A stretch of DNA of 64,000 nt from Prorocentrum cordatum (taxonomy: Eukaryota > Sar > Dinophyceae > Prorocentrales > Prorocentraceae). How positions within the stretch are numbered: the first letter of the stretch is position 1; each line of letters begins with the position of its first letter. The notes under the pieces are model-generated. The model did no database searches. It saw only the letters and a program-made list of their open reading frames with translations, and was not told the DNA's origin. The DNA lies in contig CAUYUJ010005692.1 in assembly GCA_963575745.1 (NCBI GenBank), positions 297,501 through 361,500 on the forward strand, written 5' to 3'. Positions 1 to 10,080 of the stretch are shown here, in pieces. Both the position numbers and the translations under genes were made by a program.

Positions 1-522
1 CTCGGGCATCCAGCGGCCGATCGGGGGCACCCCCTGGACGCCCGTCGGCGAGGCGCAGCTGCTGAAGGCACCCCGAGGCTGGAAAGCCACCGAACGCCTC
101 GAACCGCAAGGTGGCCCGCACCAAAGGTCACCCCAACGAAGGGCAGCCGTTACGCCAAGGCGCCCGAAAAACTGGAACCTCACGTGGGCCCGCATCAAAG
201 GCCACTGCAGCGGAGGGCAGCCCCCACGCGAAGGCGACACGGGGGCGGCCAGCGGGGCCGCCGCGGGGCGGCCTCGCAAGGCCTCCCGGGCCGCGCGCGG
301 CCCCGGCGGCGTCGTCCTGGCTTGGCGGGGCGAAGAGGCCGAGCGCGGGGCCCGTCGGACCGCCACTCAACTGCAGCCCCGCCCATTCGCTCGCCTGGTC
401 CAGTGCTCCCCCATCCTTCCCTCCTTCCTCCTCCTCCCTCTTCCTCCTCCCGACTCCTCCTCGAGTCTGAGTCCAACACAACTGGAGCAGAGAACAGCTA
501 CGGGAAAAGAAGGAAACAAGAG
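1..522. other. GC-rich stretch with a diverged direct repeat, no gene
   Basis: No protein family is recognisable on either strand. A diverged duplication is visible: a segment around 111-150 (GGCCCGCACCAAAGGTCAC...) recurs around 185-225 with an offset of about 75 bp. Frames are open on both strands, as expected from high GC alone, and the frame entering the CTC array simply becomes polyproline. Confidence 0.5.
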
Positions 523-775
523 GCTCCTCCTCCTCCTCCTCCTCCTCCGCCTCCGCCTCCTCCTCCTCCTCCTCCTCCTCCTCCTCCTCATCCCCCTCCT
601 CCTCCTCCTCCTCCTCCTCCTCCTCCTCCTCCTCCTCCTCCTCCTCCTCCTCCTCCTCCTCCCCCTACTCTTCCTCCTCCCCCTCCCCCTCCTCCTCCGT
701 CTCCTCCTCCTCGTCCTTCTCCGCCTCCTCCTCGTCCTCGTCCTCCTCCTCCTCATCATCCTCCTCCATTCCTTA
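523..775. repeat. (CTC)n trinucleotide array
   Basis: About 250 bp of CTC/CCT units with occasional CCC, CTT and GTC interruptions. Frames translate as polyproline, polyserine or polyarginine; these are not treated as genes. Confidence 0.95.
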
Positions 776-902
776 TCCTTATAGATAACTCCTACCTGTC
801 GCACCCCGAGGCCAATGTTTAGGATGGGTTGGGCGTTTCGCCTGAGACTTCCTCACCATGTATGATTCGGAAACTTCAGAAGTGACAACAGCTCCACATA
901 TG

Positions 903-1317
903 GAGGGCGGGTGGTTTTCAAAATGTGGCTGTCGCCTTAGCGCCGCGCACATTCGTTTTCAAAATTTGCAAGAGCCTCACGGATTGAGGGCGGGTGGTTT
1001 TCAAAATGTGGCTCTCGCCTTAGCGCCGCGCACTTTCGTGTTAAACATTTGCAAAAGCTTCACATATGGAGGGCGGATGGTTTTCAAAATGTTGCTCTCG
1101 CCTGAGCGCCGCGCACATTCATTTTCAATAGTTGCAAGAGTTTCACGGATTGAGGGCGGCTCCGTTTCGAAATGTGGCTCTCGCCTTAGCGCCGCGCATA
1201 TTCGTTTTCAAACTTTGCAAAAGCTTCACGGATTCAGGGCGGCTCCTTTTCAAAATGTGGCGCTCGCCTTACTGCCGCGCACAGTCGCTTTAAAAAATTG
1301 CCAGGGTTTCACGGATT
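903..1317 (+). repeat. 83-bp tandem repeat, five copies
   Basis: Units start with GAGGGCGG (CAGGGCGG in the last) at 903, 986, 1069, 1152 and 1235, exactly 83 bp apart. Each holds a TTTTCAAAATGTGGCTCTCG-type block, a TTAGCGCCGCGCACATTCG block and a TTTTCAAA..TTGCAA block. Copies differ by point substitutions and show no indels. A plus-strand frame (858-1472) stays open through all five copies although 83 is not a multiple of 3, so each copy is read in a different phase. Copies 1 and 4, and 2 and 5, therefore give similar peptides. Confidence 0.95.
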
Positions 1318-1635
1318 CCCATGATCAGCGTACCAGAAGTGGTTTCAGAATGAGTCAGGAGCATGCGGGTGTAACAGTCATGTTGGCTCGCGGTGTTGAA
1401 ATTCCGAAAATGGCGCTCTGGCACGATTCCCGATCGTCAAGACGCCGCAGTCAGGTTGGTACGTGGCGTTGAAATCCCGAGAACAATGTTTTGGCATGCT
1501 TCAGGATCTTCAAACGGATGTCTTCCAACGAGGCAGCTCCCTCAATAGAAATGAACCGTTGTGGGGGCCTATGACGAGGGAGCTTGGAGGGAGGGTGAAT
1601 TACAACATCCCTGATGACTCTTGGTTCTACACTGG
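1318..1635. other. Linker with a 73-bp-offset near duplicate
   Basis: A block at about 1382 (GTTGGCTCGCGGTGTTGAAA) recurs at about 1455 (GTTGGTACGTGGCGTTGAAA), continuing as CCGA and then TGGCA in both. It may be a remnant of another tandem repeat downstream of the 83-bp array. No gene recognised. Confidence 0.6.
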
Positions 1636-1866
1636 TCCTCCTCCTCCTCCTCCTCCTCCTGCTCCTCCTCCCCTTCCCCCTTCTCCTCCTCCTCCTCCTC
1701 CTCCTCCTCCTCCTCCTCCTCCTCCTCCTCCTCCTCCTCCTCCTCCTCCTCCTCCCCCCCTTCCTCCTCCTCCTCCTCCTCCTCCTCCTCCTCCTCCTCC
1801 TCCTCCTCCTCCTACCCCTCCTCCTCCTCCTCCTCCTCCTCCTCCTTCTCCTCCTCCTCCTCCTCC
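1636..1866. repeat. (CTC)n trinucleotide array
   Basis: About 230 bp of CTC units with rare CCC and ACC interruptions. All frames are homopeptide-like. Confidence 0.95.
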
Positions 1867-1917
1867 GCGGCGCCAGCGACGGCGACGGCGAAGACGATAA
1901 TGTTGACGACAGCGGCC

Positions 1918-1919
1918 CC

Positions 1920-1971
<52 letters not shown>
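1918..1971. repeat. (GAC)n array
   Basis: Nearly perfect run of about 17 GAC/CGA units directly after a short GC-rich linker following the CTC array. Confidence 0.95.
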
Positions 1972-2154
1972 CATCGACAAAAGATTACACCGACGACGAC
2001 CTTCGAGAGCCTCCGCAAAGCCCCCGAGCATGAGCCGAGGACCTTCGAAAATGCGCAAAAACAGCCAAAACCCTCATCAAAAACACTACAAACCGCCGGC
2101 GCCGCCGCCGACGACGGCGGTGGCGGCCACGACGACTCGGCAGAGGCAAACAGG

Positions 2155-2225
2155 GCGGGTAAGCCAGGGGCGGGCCTTACACGCATTCGCCAGGAAGCCA
2201 CGTCGAAGACATCATGAGCGATCGG
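2155..2225 (-). repeat. Single copy of the ~85-bp GGGGCGGGC repeat
   Basis: This segment (AAGCCAGGGGCGGGCC, then ACACGCATTCGCC, then GTCGAAGACAT) matches the consensus of the four-copy tandem array at 27,140-27,500. On the minus strand both loci encode a similar short peptide containing RMRV.PAPGL, but I see no longer protein context. It is a dispersed solo copy of that family. Confidence 0.75.
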
Positions 2226-2620
2226 GGCTCCCGGATGCACGTAATGGTCCCGATTTGGTCATCCCAAGAAACCCGCTGTATTGATTTTTTCCATGCTGGG
2301 CCCCTAGAAGTCCAAACCCTTTCCCCAGGCGCGGTTTTGCAGCCCGAGTCGCTCTCTCTCGAACCGTCCCAGAACCCCGCGGGGGCCCCCAGTGACAGAC
2401 AACGACAAAAAAACCTTGGCGTCGAATTCTTTGATACATCGGAGGTCTGCACCCGCCCCTTGGCACACGACTACCGCCGCCCTCCGGGTCCCCGTCGCCC
2501 GGGGCGCCGCGGCCGTCCGTCGCGGCCGCCTCGGCGCCGTGCGCCTGCAACGACCGCAGCAGGGCCTCCGCCTGCGCGGACCCGCGAGCGCGCACGATCG
2601 CCGTCGTGGCACCCTTCGTC
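2226..2620 (-). other. GC-rich island, possible exon on minus strand
   Basis: Between about 2,620 and 2,440 the minus strand encodes an alanine/arginine-rich peptide (RARGSAQAEALLRSLQAHGA) that looks amphipathic and protein-like. It has no stop before it runs out of the TCG array. No family is recognised. It may be an exon between repeat-filled introns, or just GC-rich chance. Confidence 0.25.
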
Positions 2621-3346
2621 GCCGCAGCCGTCGTCGTCGTCAGCGTCGTCGGCGTCGTCCGTGTCGTCATCGTCAACGGCGTCGTCGTTCTCGTCAGCGT
2701 CGTCAGCGTCGCCAGCATTATCGTCGTTGTCGTCGTCAGCGTCGTCGTCGTCGCCGTCGTCGTCGCGGTCGCCGTCGCCGTCGCCGTCGTCGTCGACAGC
2801 GTGGTCGTCGTCGTCAGCAGCACGGTCAGCGTCATCGTCGGCGTCGTTGTCGTTATCGTTACCGTTGTCGTCAGCATCGTCCTTGTCGTGGTCGTCTTCG
2901 TGGTCGTCGTTGCTGTCGCCGTCGCCGTCGTCGTCGTCAGCGTCAGCGTCGTCGTCGTCGTCGCCGTCAGCGTCGTCGTCGCTGTCGTCGTCGTCGTCAG
3001 CAGCGTCGTCGTCAGCGTCATCGTCGTCGTGGTCAGCGACATCGTTGTCGTCAGCGTCGCCATCGTCGTCGACAACGACGTCGTCGTCAGCGTCTACAGC
3101 GTCGTCGTCGCCGTCAGCGTCGTCGTCGTCAGCGTCGTCGTCAGCGACGTTAGCGCCGTCAGCGGCGTTGTCGTCGTCGTCAGCGTCGTCGTCGTCGTCA
3201 GCGTCGTCGCCGTCGTCGTCGTCAGGGTCGTCGGCGTCATCGATGTCGTCAGCGTCGTCGACGTGGTCGTCGTCATCATCGTCGTCACCGTCGTCGTCGT
3301 TGTCGTCGTCGCCGTCGCCGCCGTCATCGTCACTGTCGCCGTCGCT

Positions 3347-3379
<33 letters not shown>

Positions 3380-4400
3380 TCGTAGCCCTAAGCATCGCCA
3401 TCGACGTTGTCATCATCGTCGTCGTTGTCGTCGTCAGCGTCGTCACTGTCGTGGTCGTCTTCGTCGACGTCGCCGCCGTCGCCGTCACCGTCGTCGTCGT
3501 CGTCGTCAGCGTCGTCGTTGTCGTCAGCGTCAGCGTCGTCGTCGTCGTTGTCAGTGTCGTCGTGAGCAGCGTCGGCGTCAGCGTCACCGTCGTCGTCAAC
3601 AACGTCCTGGGTGTCATCAGCGTCGTCAGAGTCGTCGTCATCGGTATCGTCGTCGTCGCCATCAACATCGTCGTCAGCGTCGTCAGCGTCGTCGGCGGGG
3701 TCGTCATCGTCTCCTTCATTCTCGTCTTCGTTAGCGCCGTCGCCATCGTCGTCAGCGTCGTCGGCTTCGTCGTCGCGGTCAGCGTCGTCGACGTGGTCTT
3801 TGTCGTCAGCGTCGTCAGCGTACTCGTCGTTGCCGTCAGCGTCGTCGTCAGCGTCGTCGTCAGCGTCGTCGTCGCCGTCGTCGTCGCCGTCGCCGTAGCC
3901 ATCGCCGTCGCCGTCGCCGTCGCCGTCGTCGACGTCGTCGCCGTCACCGTCGTCGGCGTCGCCGTCGTTAGCGTCAGCGTCAGCGTCGTCAGCGTCGTCG
4001 TCGTCATTGTTGTCGTCAGCGGCAGTGTCGTCGTCAGCGTCGTCGTCGTCGTTGATAGCGTCGTCGTCGTGGATAGCGTCGTCGTCGTCGTCAGCGTCGT
4101 CGTTGTCGTCAGCGTCAGCGTCGTCGTCAGCGTCGTCGTCGTCGATGTCGTCATCATACGTAAGCAGCATCGTCGTCAGCGCCGCCGTCGTCGTCGTTGT
4201 CGCTGGCGTCGTCGACAGCGTGGTCGTCGTCGCCGTCGTCAGCACTGCCAGCGTCGTCGTCGTCGTCGTGGCCGCCGCCGTCGCCGTCGCCGTATCGTAG
4301 TCGTCGTTGTCGTCACTGTCGCCAGATATCGTCGTCAGCGTCGTCACTGTCGTGGTCGCCTTGGCAGTCGTCGCCGTCGCCGTCGCCGTTGCCGTCCTCA
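2621..4400. repeat. 1.8-kb degenerate TCG/GTC array with GTCAGC variants
   Basis: Almost entirely TCG/GTC triplets, punctuated by GTCAGC, GTCGCC and rare GTCATC or AACATC units. All six frames are low-complexity (Thr, Asp/Ala, Ser, Arg, Val). No internal higher-order period was obvious by eye. Confidence 0.95.
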
Positions 4401-4521
4401 GCGTCACCGTGCGACGCCCCGCGCGAGGGCCGGGCGCCGCACGGCGGCCCCGATTGCGGCGATGGCCGACGCCCCGTCATCCATGTCTGCGCTGGCTCGA
4501 CCGGGTCGCTTAGTCGCTAAG
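4401..4521 (-). other. GC-rich island between the TCG and CTC arrays
   Basis: On the minus strand this encodes an Ala/Arg-rich peptide (ADMDDGASAIAAIGAAVRRP). It is protein-like in composition but unassigned. It could be an exon flanked by repeat-rich introns. Confidence 0.2.
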
Positions 4522-4826
4522 TCCTCCTGCTCCTCCTCCTCTCCACCACCTCCTCCTCCTCCTCCTCCTCCTCGTCCTCCTCGTCCTCCTCCTCCTCCTC
4601 CTCCTCCGCCTCCTCCTCCTCCTCCTCTCCACCACCTCCTCCTCCTCCTCCTCCTCCTCCTCCTCCTCTCCACCACCTCCCTCCTCCTCCTCTCCACCAC
4701 CTCCTCCTCCTCCTCCTCCTCCTCTCCTTCTCCTCCTCCTCTCCACCACCTCCTCCTCCTCCTCCTCCTCCTCCTCCTCGTCCTCCTCCTCCTCCTCCTC
4801 CTCCTCCTCCTCGTCCTCCTCCTCCT
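4522..4826. repeat. (CTC)n array with recurrent CTCCACCAC interruptions
   Basis: CTC units interrupted several times by the same CTCCACCACCTC motif (near 4541, 4627, 4669, 4693 and 4741). This suggests expansion of a compound unit as well as of the triplet. Confidence 0.95.
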
Positions 4827-4833
4827 CCCCAAT

Positions 4834-4957
4834 CCTCCACCCCTGCCACTCCGGCGTGGCCGCCTGCCGCTGGCCCTGAGCGGCGGCCTGCTCGCAGAGC
4901 TCCCGGGCGCGAGCGGCGTCCTCGGGGCGCAAAACAGGGTGCGACGGCAATGCCAAA
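4834..4957 (-). other. Possible Sel1-like exon fragment
   Basis: The minus strand encodes EDAARARELCEQAAAQGQ and then an Arg/Ala tail. The spacing of Ala residues and the AAAQG end resemble the second helix of Sel1/TPR-type repeats. Only one partial unit is visible and the frame then enters the CTC array as poly-Glu, so this is a weak suggestion. Confidence 0.25.
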
Positions 4958-5057
4958 GCAGGTGCGGCAGAGGCTGGGGCCGTCCATCCCTATAATACGA
5001 GACCGATGTTGCATCACAGCAGCAATTCGGCCCCTGACTTCCGTCCTGGGTTCGATT

Positions 5058-5166
5058 TAGTGAAGTGATGAATTTCGGGGTCCTTACGTGGGAAAAACAT
5101 CACTTCACTAATCTGGGGCCCCTGGGGCCTCAGTGGGCCCTGGGGCCCAAAACTAGTGAAGTGATG
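5058..5166. repeat. Three copies of a 13-bp motif in alternating orientation
   Basis: TAGTGAAGTGATG occurs at 5058-5070 and 5154-5166, and its exact reverse complement CATCACTTCACTA lies at 5098-5110. Either outer copy can pair with the central one (loops of 27 and 43 nt). The segment between the central and third copies is rich in GGGGCCCC-type palindromes. Confidence 0.85.
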
Positions 5167-5280
5167 GTTTTCGGGCCTCGGATATAATTAAGCAGCGCGC
5201 CTGCTCACCCAGAGGGCACCAGCGACGCGCCAGGTTGCCGCAGCGAGGACGCAAAGGGCCTTGCCGTGTCCTCCGCCGCC

Positions 5281-5380
5281 GTGATTCTAGGAGAGAGCAA
5301 GACAGAGCAAGAGAGGCCAAGAGAGAGAACAAGGAAGAAACGAGAGAGATTGCTGCGGACCAATACCAGTCGGGATCCAG

Positions 5381-5411
<31 letters not shown>

Positions 5412-5480
5412 TAGACAGACAGACAGGCAGAGCGGAGAGAGACATCGAGAGAGAGAGAGAGGGCGAGGAAATACAGAAAA
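5281..5480. repeat. Purine (GAGA/GACA) microsatellite
   Basis: Degenerate AGAG, GACAGACA and AGAGAGAG runs. Nothing else is seen. Confidence 0.9.
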
Positions 5481-5779
5481 GATTACAGATGCCGGTGATC
5501 AGAAGGTCTGAACACCTCCCTCGGTCCACAGCAGCGCTGGCCAAAGAGGGGAATGAGCGTTTGCCGGGCACACGCGCCAGATCTGGAATGCCCCACGCTC
5601 CCAACGGCACCCCGCGTGGTGGCCTTTCGGACAGCCCCAATTCGCCGGCCCAACGGGCCAGAGGCGTGCTAAGATCTCCGGTAACTGCTAAATAATACTT
5701 CTACTTCGCGCGCGCGGGGCGGCCCCTGGGGGTCCCTGGACGAAAAGTACCCCGGGCGGCAGGGTCGGGTCAGAGATGG
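5481..5779. other. No recognisable feature
   Basis: A 68-codon plus-strand frame (5489-5695) spans most of this stretch, but it has no family features. Confidence 0.4.
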
Positions 5780-6325
5780 TGTTCCTCCTGGGCGCCGCCC
5801 CCGTGGCCCTCCAGAGAGCCCCAAGAAGGGCCACGAGGCCGCCAAGAGCCCTCCAAGATGGTTCAAGAGTGCTCCGAGATGCCACACGATCGTTCCAAGA
5901 CGCCCAAGATGGCCCCCAGACGCCCCAAGAGGCCTCCAAGAGCACTCCCCAGAGGGCCCCAAGAGGCAAAATTCATTACTTGTCCTTAGGTTTTGGGCAG
6001 ATTTTGGCGTGTCCATCTTTTCGGCTTCCCGACGCCCCAAGACGGCCACCAAGATCGCCCCAAGAGGGCCCAAGAAGCTCCCAAGAAGGCCCCAAGATGG
6101 CCCAAGAGGGCTCCAAGACGGCCCCAGAGGCATCCAAGATGGCCCAAGAGGGGCCCAAGAGGGCCCCAAGCGATGCCCCAAAGGGGAACACAAAACAAAA
6201 CTTCGAGCCCTCGGCCTTAAGAAGCCCCAGGAGGCCTCAAGAGGCCCCTGAAAGGCCCCAAAAGCCCCCAAGAGGTCCTCAGGAGGCCCCCAAGCGACGC
6301 TGAAGAGGCCCCCCAGCGGCCCCAA
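5780..6325 (-). repeat. CTTGG-family array 1 (CCAAG on the plus strand)
   Basis: Dense units of the type CCAAGA-N-GGCCC, spaced about 12-18 bp. Two AT-richer islands interrupt it: about 5,965-6,045 (island B) and about 6,183-6,225 (island A, containing TTCGAGCCCTCGGCC). The same two-island layout recurs in other arrays of this family. Minus-strand frames read as LGPSW/LLGPS-type peptides, which I take as a by-product of the repeat. Confidence 0.85.
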
Positions 6326-6727
6326 GAGGCTCAGTCATGCGAAATGGGCCGGCGGAATGAGCGAAGCGATTCAATAAACCAGTGCGGTGCGCCAACGGGC
6401 CAGGGCTAGGGCCCGTCGGCATTGGATGGAAAAGTCGGATTGGATCGGAGCCTGCATCGAATCGGGCTGCATCGGCACAGGATCGAACTCAAATTGAATC
6501 GGCCGCTCCAAAAAGTACAAAAACATCATGCAAACATCGGGCCGCCTGGGATGAAATGAACGGAAGAGCAAAATCGAATCAGGTCGGGACGGATGCAACC
6601 GACACCGAATGTGATCGATCGGACCGCGATAGGACCACGATGTCGATGTGACGCAGGAATTATGGGATGGTGACTTTGCGTTGCGCGTTGCGTGGCCCTC
6701 AACGTGGCCGCTGGGAAACATGCAATC
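6326..6727. other. No gene; enriched in ATCGG/GCATCG words
   Basis: Repeated short words (GGATCGGA, TGCATCGG, GAATCGG, GATCGATCGG) suggest an ancient degenerate repeat. No coding support. Confidence 0.4.
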
Positions 6728-7018
6728 GAAAGAGAAACACACAGAGAAAGAGGGAGAGCCAGAGAGAGAGAACGAAAAAAAGTGAAAAGGACCTTAAAAC
6801 AACTAACAACAACACAGAGAGAAAGAACATCAAAACAAAATAGAAAGAGAAAGACAAAGAGAAAGAGAGAGATGGAGAGAAAGCGAGAGAGATATAACAT
6901 AAAAAGGGGAGGGAGAAGATATACAGCGAGAGCGAACCCACTCTCTCTCTCGATTTCTCTCTTTATCCCTCTCTCTCTCTCTCTGTAGAAATCTGTCCCT
7001 CTACCTTTCGTTTTCTCA

Positions 7019-7054
<36 letters not shown>

Positions 7055-7108
7055 TTTTCTCTCTCTCTCTCTCTCTCTATCTCTCTTTCTCTCTCTCTCT
7101 CTCCACAT
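6728..7108. repeat. GA tract followed by CT tract (imperfect giant inverted repeat)
   Basis: About 6,728-6,910 is GA-rich and 6,940-7,108 is CT-rich on the same strand, so the two halves are broadly complementary around a short centre. Frames are RERE or SLSL peptides. Confidence 0.85.
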
Positions 7109-7387
7109 ATGCACATCTATAAATCTATATTTATGTGTGTAATTATGTATGTACGTATATATAAAGATACTGAAAACCACGCGCGATTCGCACGCTTAAT
7201 TTTTGACAGAATCCAGCCGTAACCAGCAACGCTCGGCATTGAAGGACCGATGTTCTCACCAAACTGCCCTACAACGAAGGTTTCTGCATTCGTTGTGGGG
7301 TGTGGGGTCGCCCTTTGGACGCGGGGGGCGGGGAAAAAAACGGGTGTGGGGCGGGGTGAGGACCGGGGCGGGGAGAATTGCGCGCGC

Positions 7388-7666
7388 CCCACTATAAAAG
7401 GAATGCTTCTGCACTGTGCCACAAAAGGAATCCTTTTCGCATGTCATAAAGGTAATACATTAATATTCCGCCACAGTGGGAATCCTTTTGTACTCTGCCA
7501 CAAAAGGAATTTCCATTTGTACCCTGCCACAAAAGGAATCCGTTTGCATACTGCCACAGAACGAATCTTTTGCGTAACCCGCTACCAGAAAGGAAACCTT
7601 CTGTAATCCGCCACAAAAGGAATCCCCCTGCATTCCGCCACAACTGGGATTCCACCACAAGGGGAA
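7388..7666 (+). repeat. ~28-bp minisatellite GCCACAAAAGGAATCC
   Basis: About nine degenerate units with the core GCCACAAAAGGAATCC(TTTTGCAT), spaced 16-55 bp and mostly 24-30 bp (for example near 7418, 7473, 7497, 7527, 7553, 7583, 7611, 7638 and 7654). Confidence 0.9.
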
Positions 7667-8035
7667 TGTCATTGAACTTGATTAAACAATTGCAACGCAT
7701 GTGCTTCCACAGCGTTTTAACAGGTTCTTAGATAGTGTATTCCTATGTATTTTAATGCGTTTGATGTCGAGTGCGCTTAATTACACCGTATTTTAACATG
7801 TTGTAATATTGCTTGGCTGCGCGAACACAGCGAACATACATATATTTAATATGTTCACTATTCGGGATAGCTAACTTGCCAGAGTGCAAAGTTGGCTGTG
7901 CCTGCGCAGCAAAAAAAAACATTTTTAACCGGAAAATCTAAAACGTCCCGCAGGCACGGGCGAAACTAATGTTTGTATTAGAAGACACCTGAAACGCAGT
8001 GAAAACAAAGGTCTTTCAAACATGTAACCCGTGTC
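7667..8035. other. AT-rich segment between inverted minisatellite arms
   Basis: Markedly AT-richer than its surroundings and without genes. It contains a near-palindrome around 7,825-7,857 (GCGAACATA ... TATGTTCACT), possibly a hairpin of about 9 bp. It is bounded by the same minisatellite in opposite orientations. Confidence 0.6.
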
Positions 8036-8146
8036 GCTAAGATTCCTTTCGTGGCAGAATGCAAAGGGCTTCCTTTTGCAGCGGATTGCAAGAAGGCCCC
8101 TTTCGTGGCGAAATACCGCCAAGGATTCCTCTTGTGGCAGAATGCC
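8036..8146 (-). repeat. Same ~28-bp minisatellite, inverted
   Basis: Reverse-complement units (GGATTCCTCTTGTGGCAG, CTTCCTTTTGCAG and CCCCTTTCGTGGC) match the 7,388-7,666 array. About four units are present. Confidence 0.85.
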
Positions 8147-9857
8147 CCCTCCCGACTCCCAGAAAGCGGTTGCACTTCAGAAAAGTCCCATGGTTGCGCA
8201 AGCTTTCTGCCACGACGGCGATGACGACGTCGACGCCGCACGCATGTCGCCGCGGATCGCAAAGATGACCGCGGAGCGCATGAGAATCAACAATCAGTTG
8301 ACGCAGATTAAGACAACGCTGACTTTCGCACCGACCAATCAGCAGTCGACACCGACGCACGCACGCGAACTAATTGCAAAGATGGCGCGCGAAACAGCAA
8401 GGCCAACCATCGGCTGACATGAGCGCGCAACCAAAGAAGAAATTACACGACAACCATGAGTTGACGCAGACATACCATCACCGAAATATTTGCCCCGTTC
8501 CGTCCACCATGAGACATCTCCCCCATCGCGTCGGCGGCCTCGCCTTCCGTTCCCCGCGGCCACGCGCCATTGGGGCCTTCGCCAGGGAGCGCGCGCCAGC
8601 GCGCGCCAACTCAACCATCAAATTACCTTCACCGAGCACCCGTTTGTTCAACCACATGAGCCTCTCACGGGGGCGCGCTCGCGCCCGCGTAGCCGACAGG
8701 CCCATCGCCCATAACAATAAAAGATTGCAGGGGCGACCCAAGCAAAAAAACACTCAAAAACGCTGTTTTTTGCGGTTCTTGGGCGACCGACCCCGTCGAC
8801 CTCCCGCCCGCGCCAGACGCCCGGGGGCGGCAGCTTGCGTTGCCAAGGCGGCCCTTCGAGGCTGGCCGAATGAATTTGGGCCGCGCCTTCAGGCGCCCCC
8901 CCCAATGCCACCAGACAATGCCCAATCGAGGCACGATGAAATTCGCGACAGGGCTGCGCCTGTATGAAGCGCCAGAATTGCCGGCAACTGGGCCGAAAAG
9001 CCACCCGCTCGTTCATGCTTCACCCGAGAGACGCGACATGAATCCAGGGCGCAAGGCGTCGCCTCCACGCGCGGCAGTTGACGCGGCGGCCCTCTCCGCG
9101 ACAGAAGATCCGCTGCGGCGCCGAGATGCCCGCGTTTCTTCCCCGCGTAAGCCGTTGCCCTCTACGCGCCTTTCTGGGGAACCTTTCTACATATCGTTCG
9201 ATTATGCTGTCGCTTTCGCGGTCAGAGCTGCCGCCATGCGCCGCGCGAAACGACGCCTCGCGCGCCGAGTTGGACGCGCGCCTGGCCGCCCTGGGAACTG
9301 CGCTAGGCCGACGCCATTCCTTTTGCCAGGGGGCGTCGGAAAGCAACGGGCGCCCCGCGCAGGTCGCGGTCGAGGTCGCCGTCGGGCACGCGGCACGCAC
9401 GGAAAGAAAACGCGATTGAAACGCCCGCGCTGCCATGGGCACCCACGTCGCTGAGTTTCTACGCGGGTTCCACGCGCAAACAACGCCCCCCGCGCGGCAG
9501 CCGCGCCGCCCTTCTGCTTCACGTGTTCTCGGCAACAGAAAACGCAAGCGCACCCTTCGCCGGCGCGCCCCGGGATCTGCACCCACCACGCGCATTGCGA
9601 GCAAAGAGTCAGGGCCCAGATTGCGCGCGCGTCGCTCGAGCTCGCCCGCCGCCGCAGGCCCCCGGCGAACAATTGAGTCGCAAGCAATTGCGCGGCGCGT
9701 CGTCTCACGCGCCAGACACCCCCGGGCCAAATAACAACAAGCGCGGTCGCTGCCCCGAGAGGCAGCGGGCATTGAGACCAACAATAAACGCAGAATCGTG
9801 GAACCGCCTCAGAAAGGGCGCGGGGCGAGCGAAAAAGGAAACAATTTGGGGGGGCAA
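8147..9857. other. GC-rich DNA, no recognised gene
   Basis: Long frames are open on both strands but none shows a family. One plus-strand stretch near 9,235-9,410 encodes an amphipathic-looking peptide (SRAELDARLAALGTALG) and could be an exon. GAGTTGACGCAGA/CAGTTGACGCAGA words recur at about 8,295 and 8,458. Confidence 0.35.
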
Positions 9858-9871
9858 GGGAAAGCAAGGGG

Positions 9872-9939
<68 letters not shown>

Positions 9940-9986
9940 CAAAAAAAAAAAAAAAAGAGAGAGAGAGAGAGAGAGAGGAAAAATGA

Positions 9987-10028
<42 letters not shown>

Positions 10029-10080
10029 GAGGGGGAGAGAAGAAACAAACAAACAAACAAAAAACAAAAACAAAAAAAGA
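9858..10080. repeat. (GA)n purine tract with A-rich interruptions
   Basis: GAGAGA runs with an A15-type interruption near 9,941, ending in AAACAAAC units. Confidence 0.95.

Noticed and set aside
184-822. Long polyproline/polyserine/polyarginine frames over CTC arrays (also 1,463-2,217, 40,757-40,813 and 46,341-46,622)
   Set aside because: They are simple translations of trinucleotide repeats open in every frame; nothing outside the repeat supports a gene.
858-1472. 204-codon ORF over the 83-bp repeat as a protein gene
   Set aside because: The peptide is the same DNA read in three phases; there is no conserved protein repeat. Kept as a repeat.
2214-4995. Very long frames (up to 514 codons) across the TCG array
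   Set aside because: Composition is Ser, Val, Arg, Thr or Asp only, and all frames are open; low-complexity artefact.
5048-5060. GGGTTCGATTT as a tRNA T-arm
   Set aside because: No acceptor, D or anticodon stem could be built around it.
9202-10056. 284-codon minus-strand ORF
   Set aside because: Its N-terminus is (CT)n-derived Ser/Leu and the remainder has no family; other frames are equally open.
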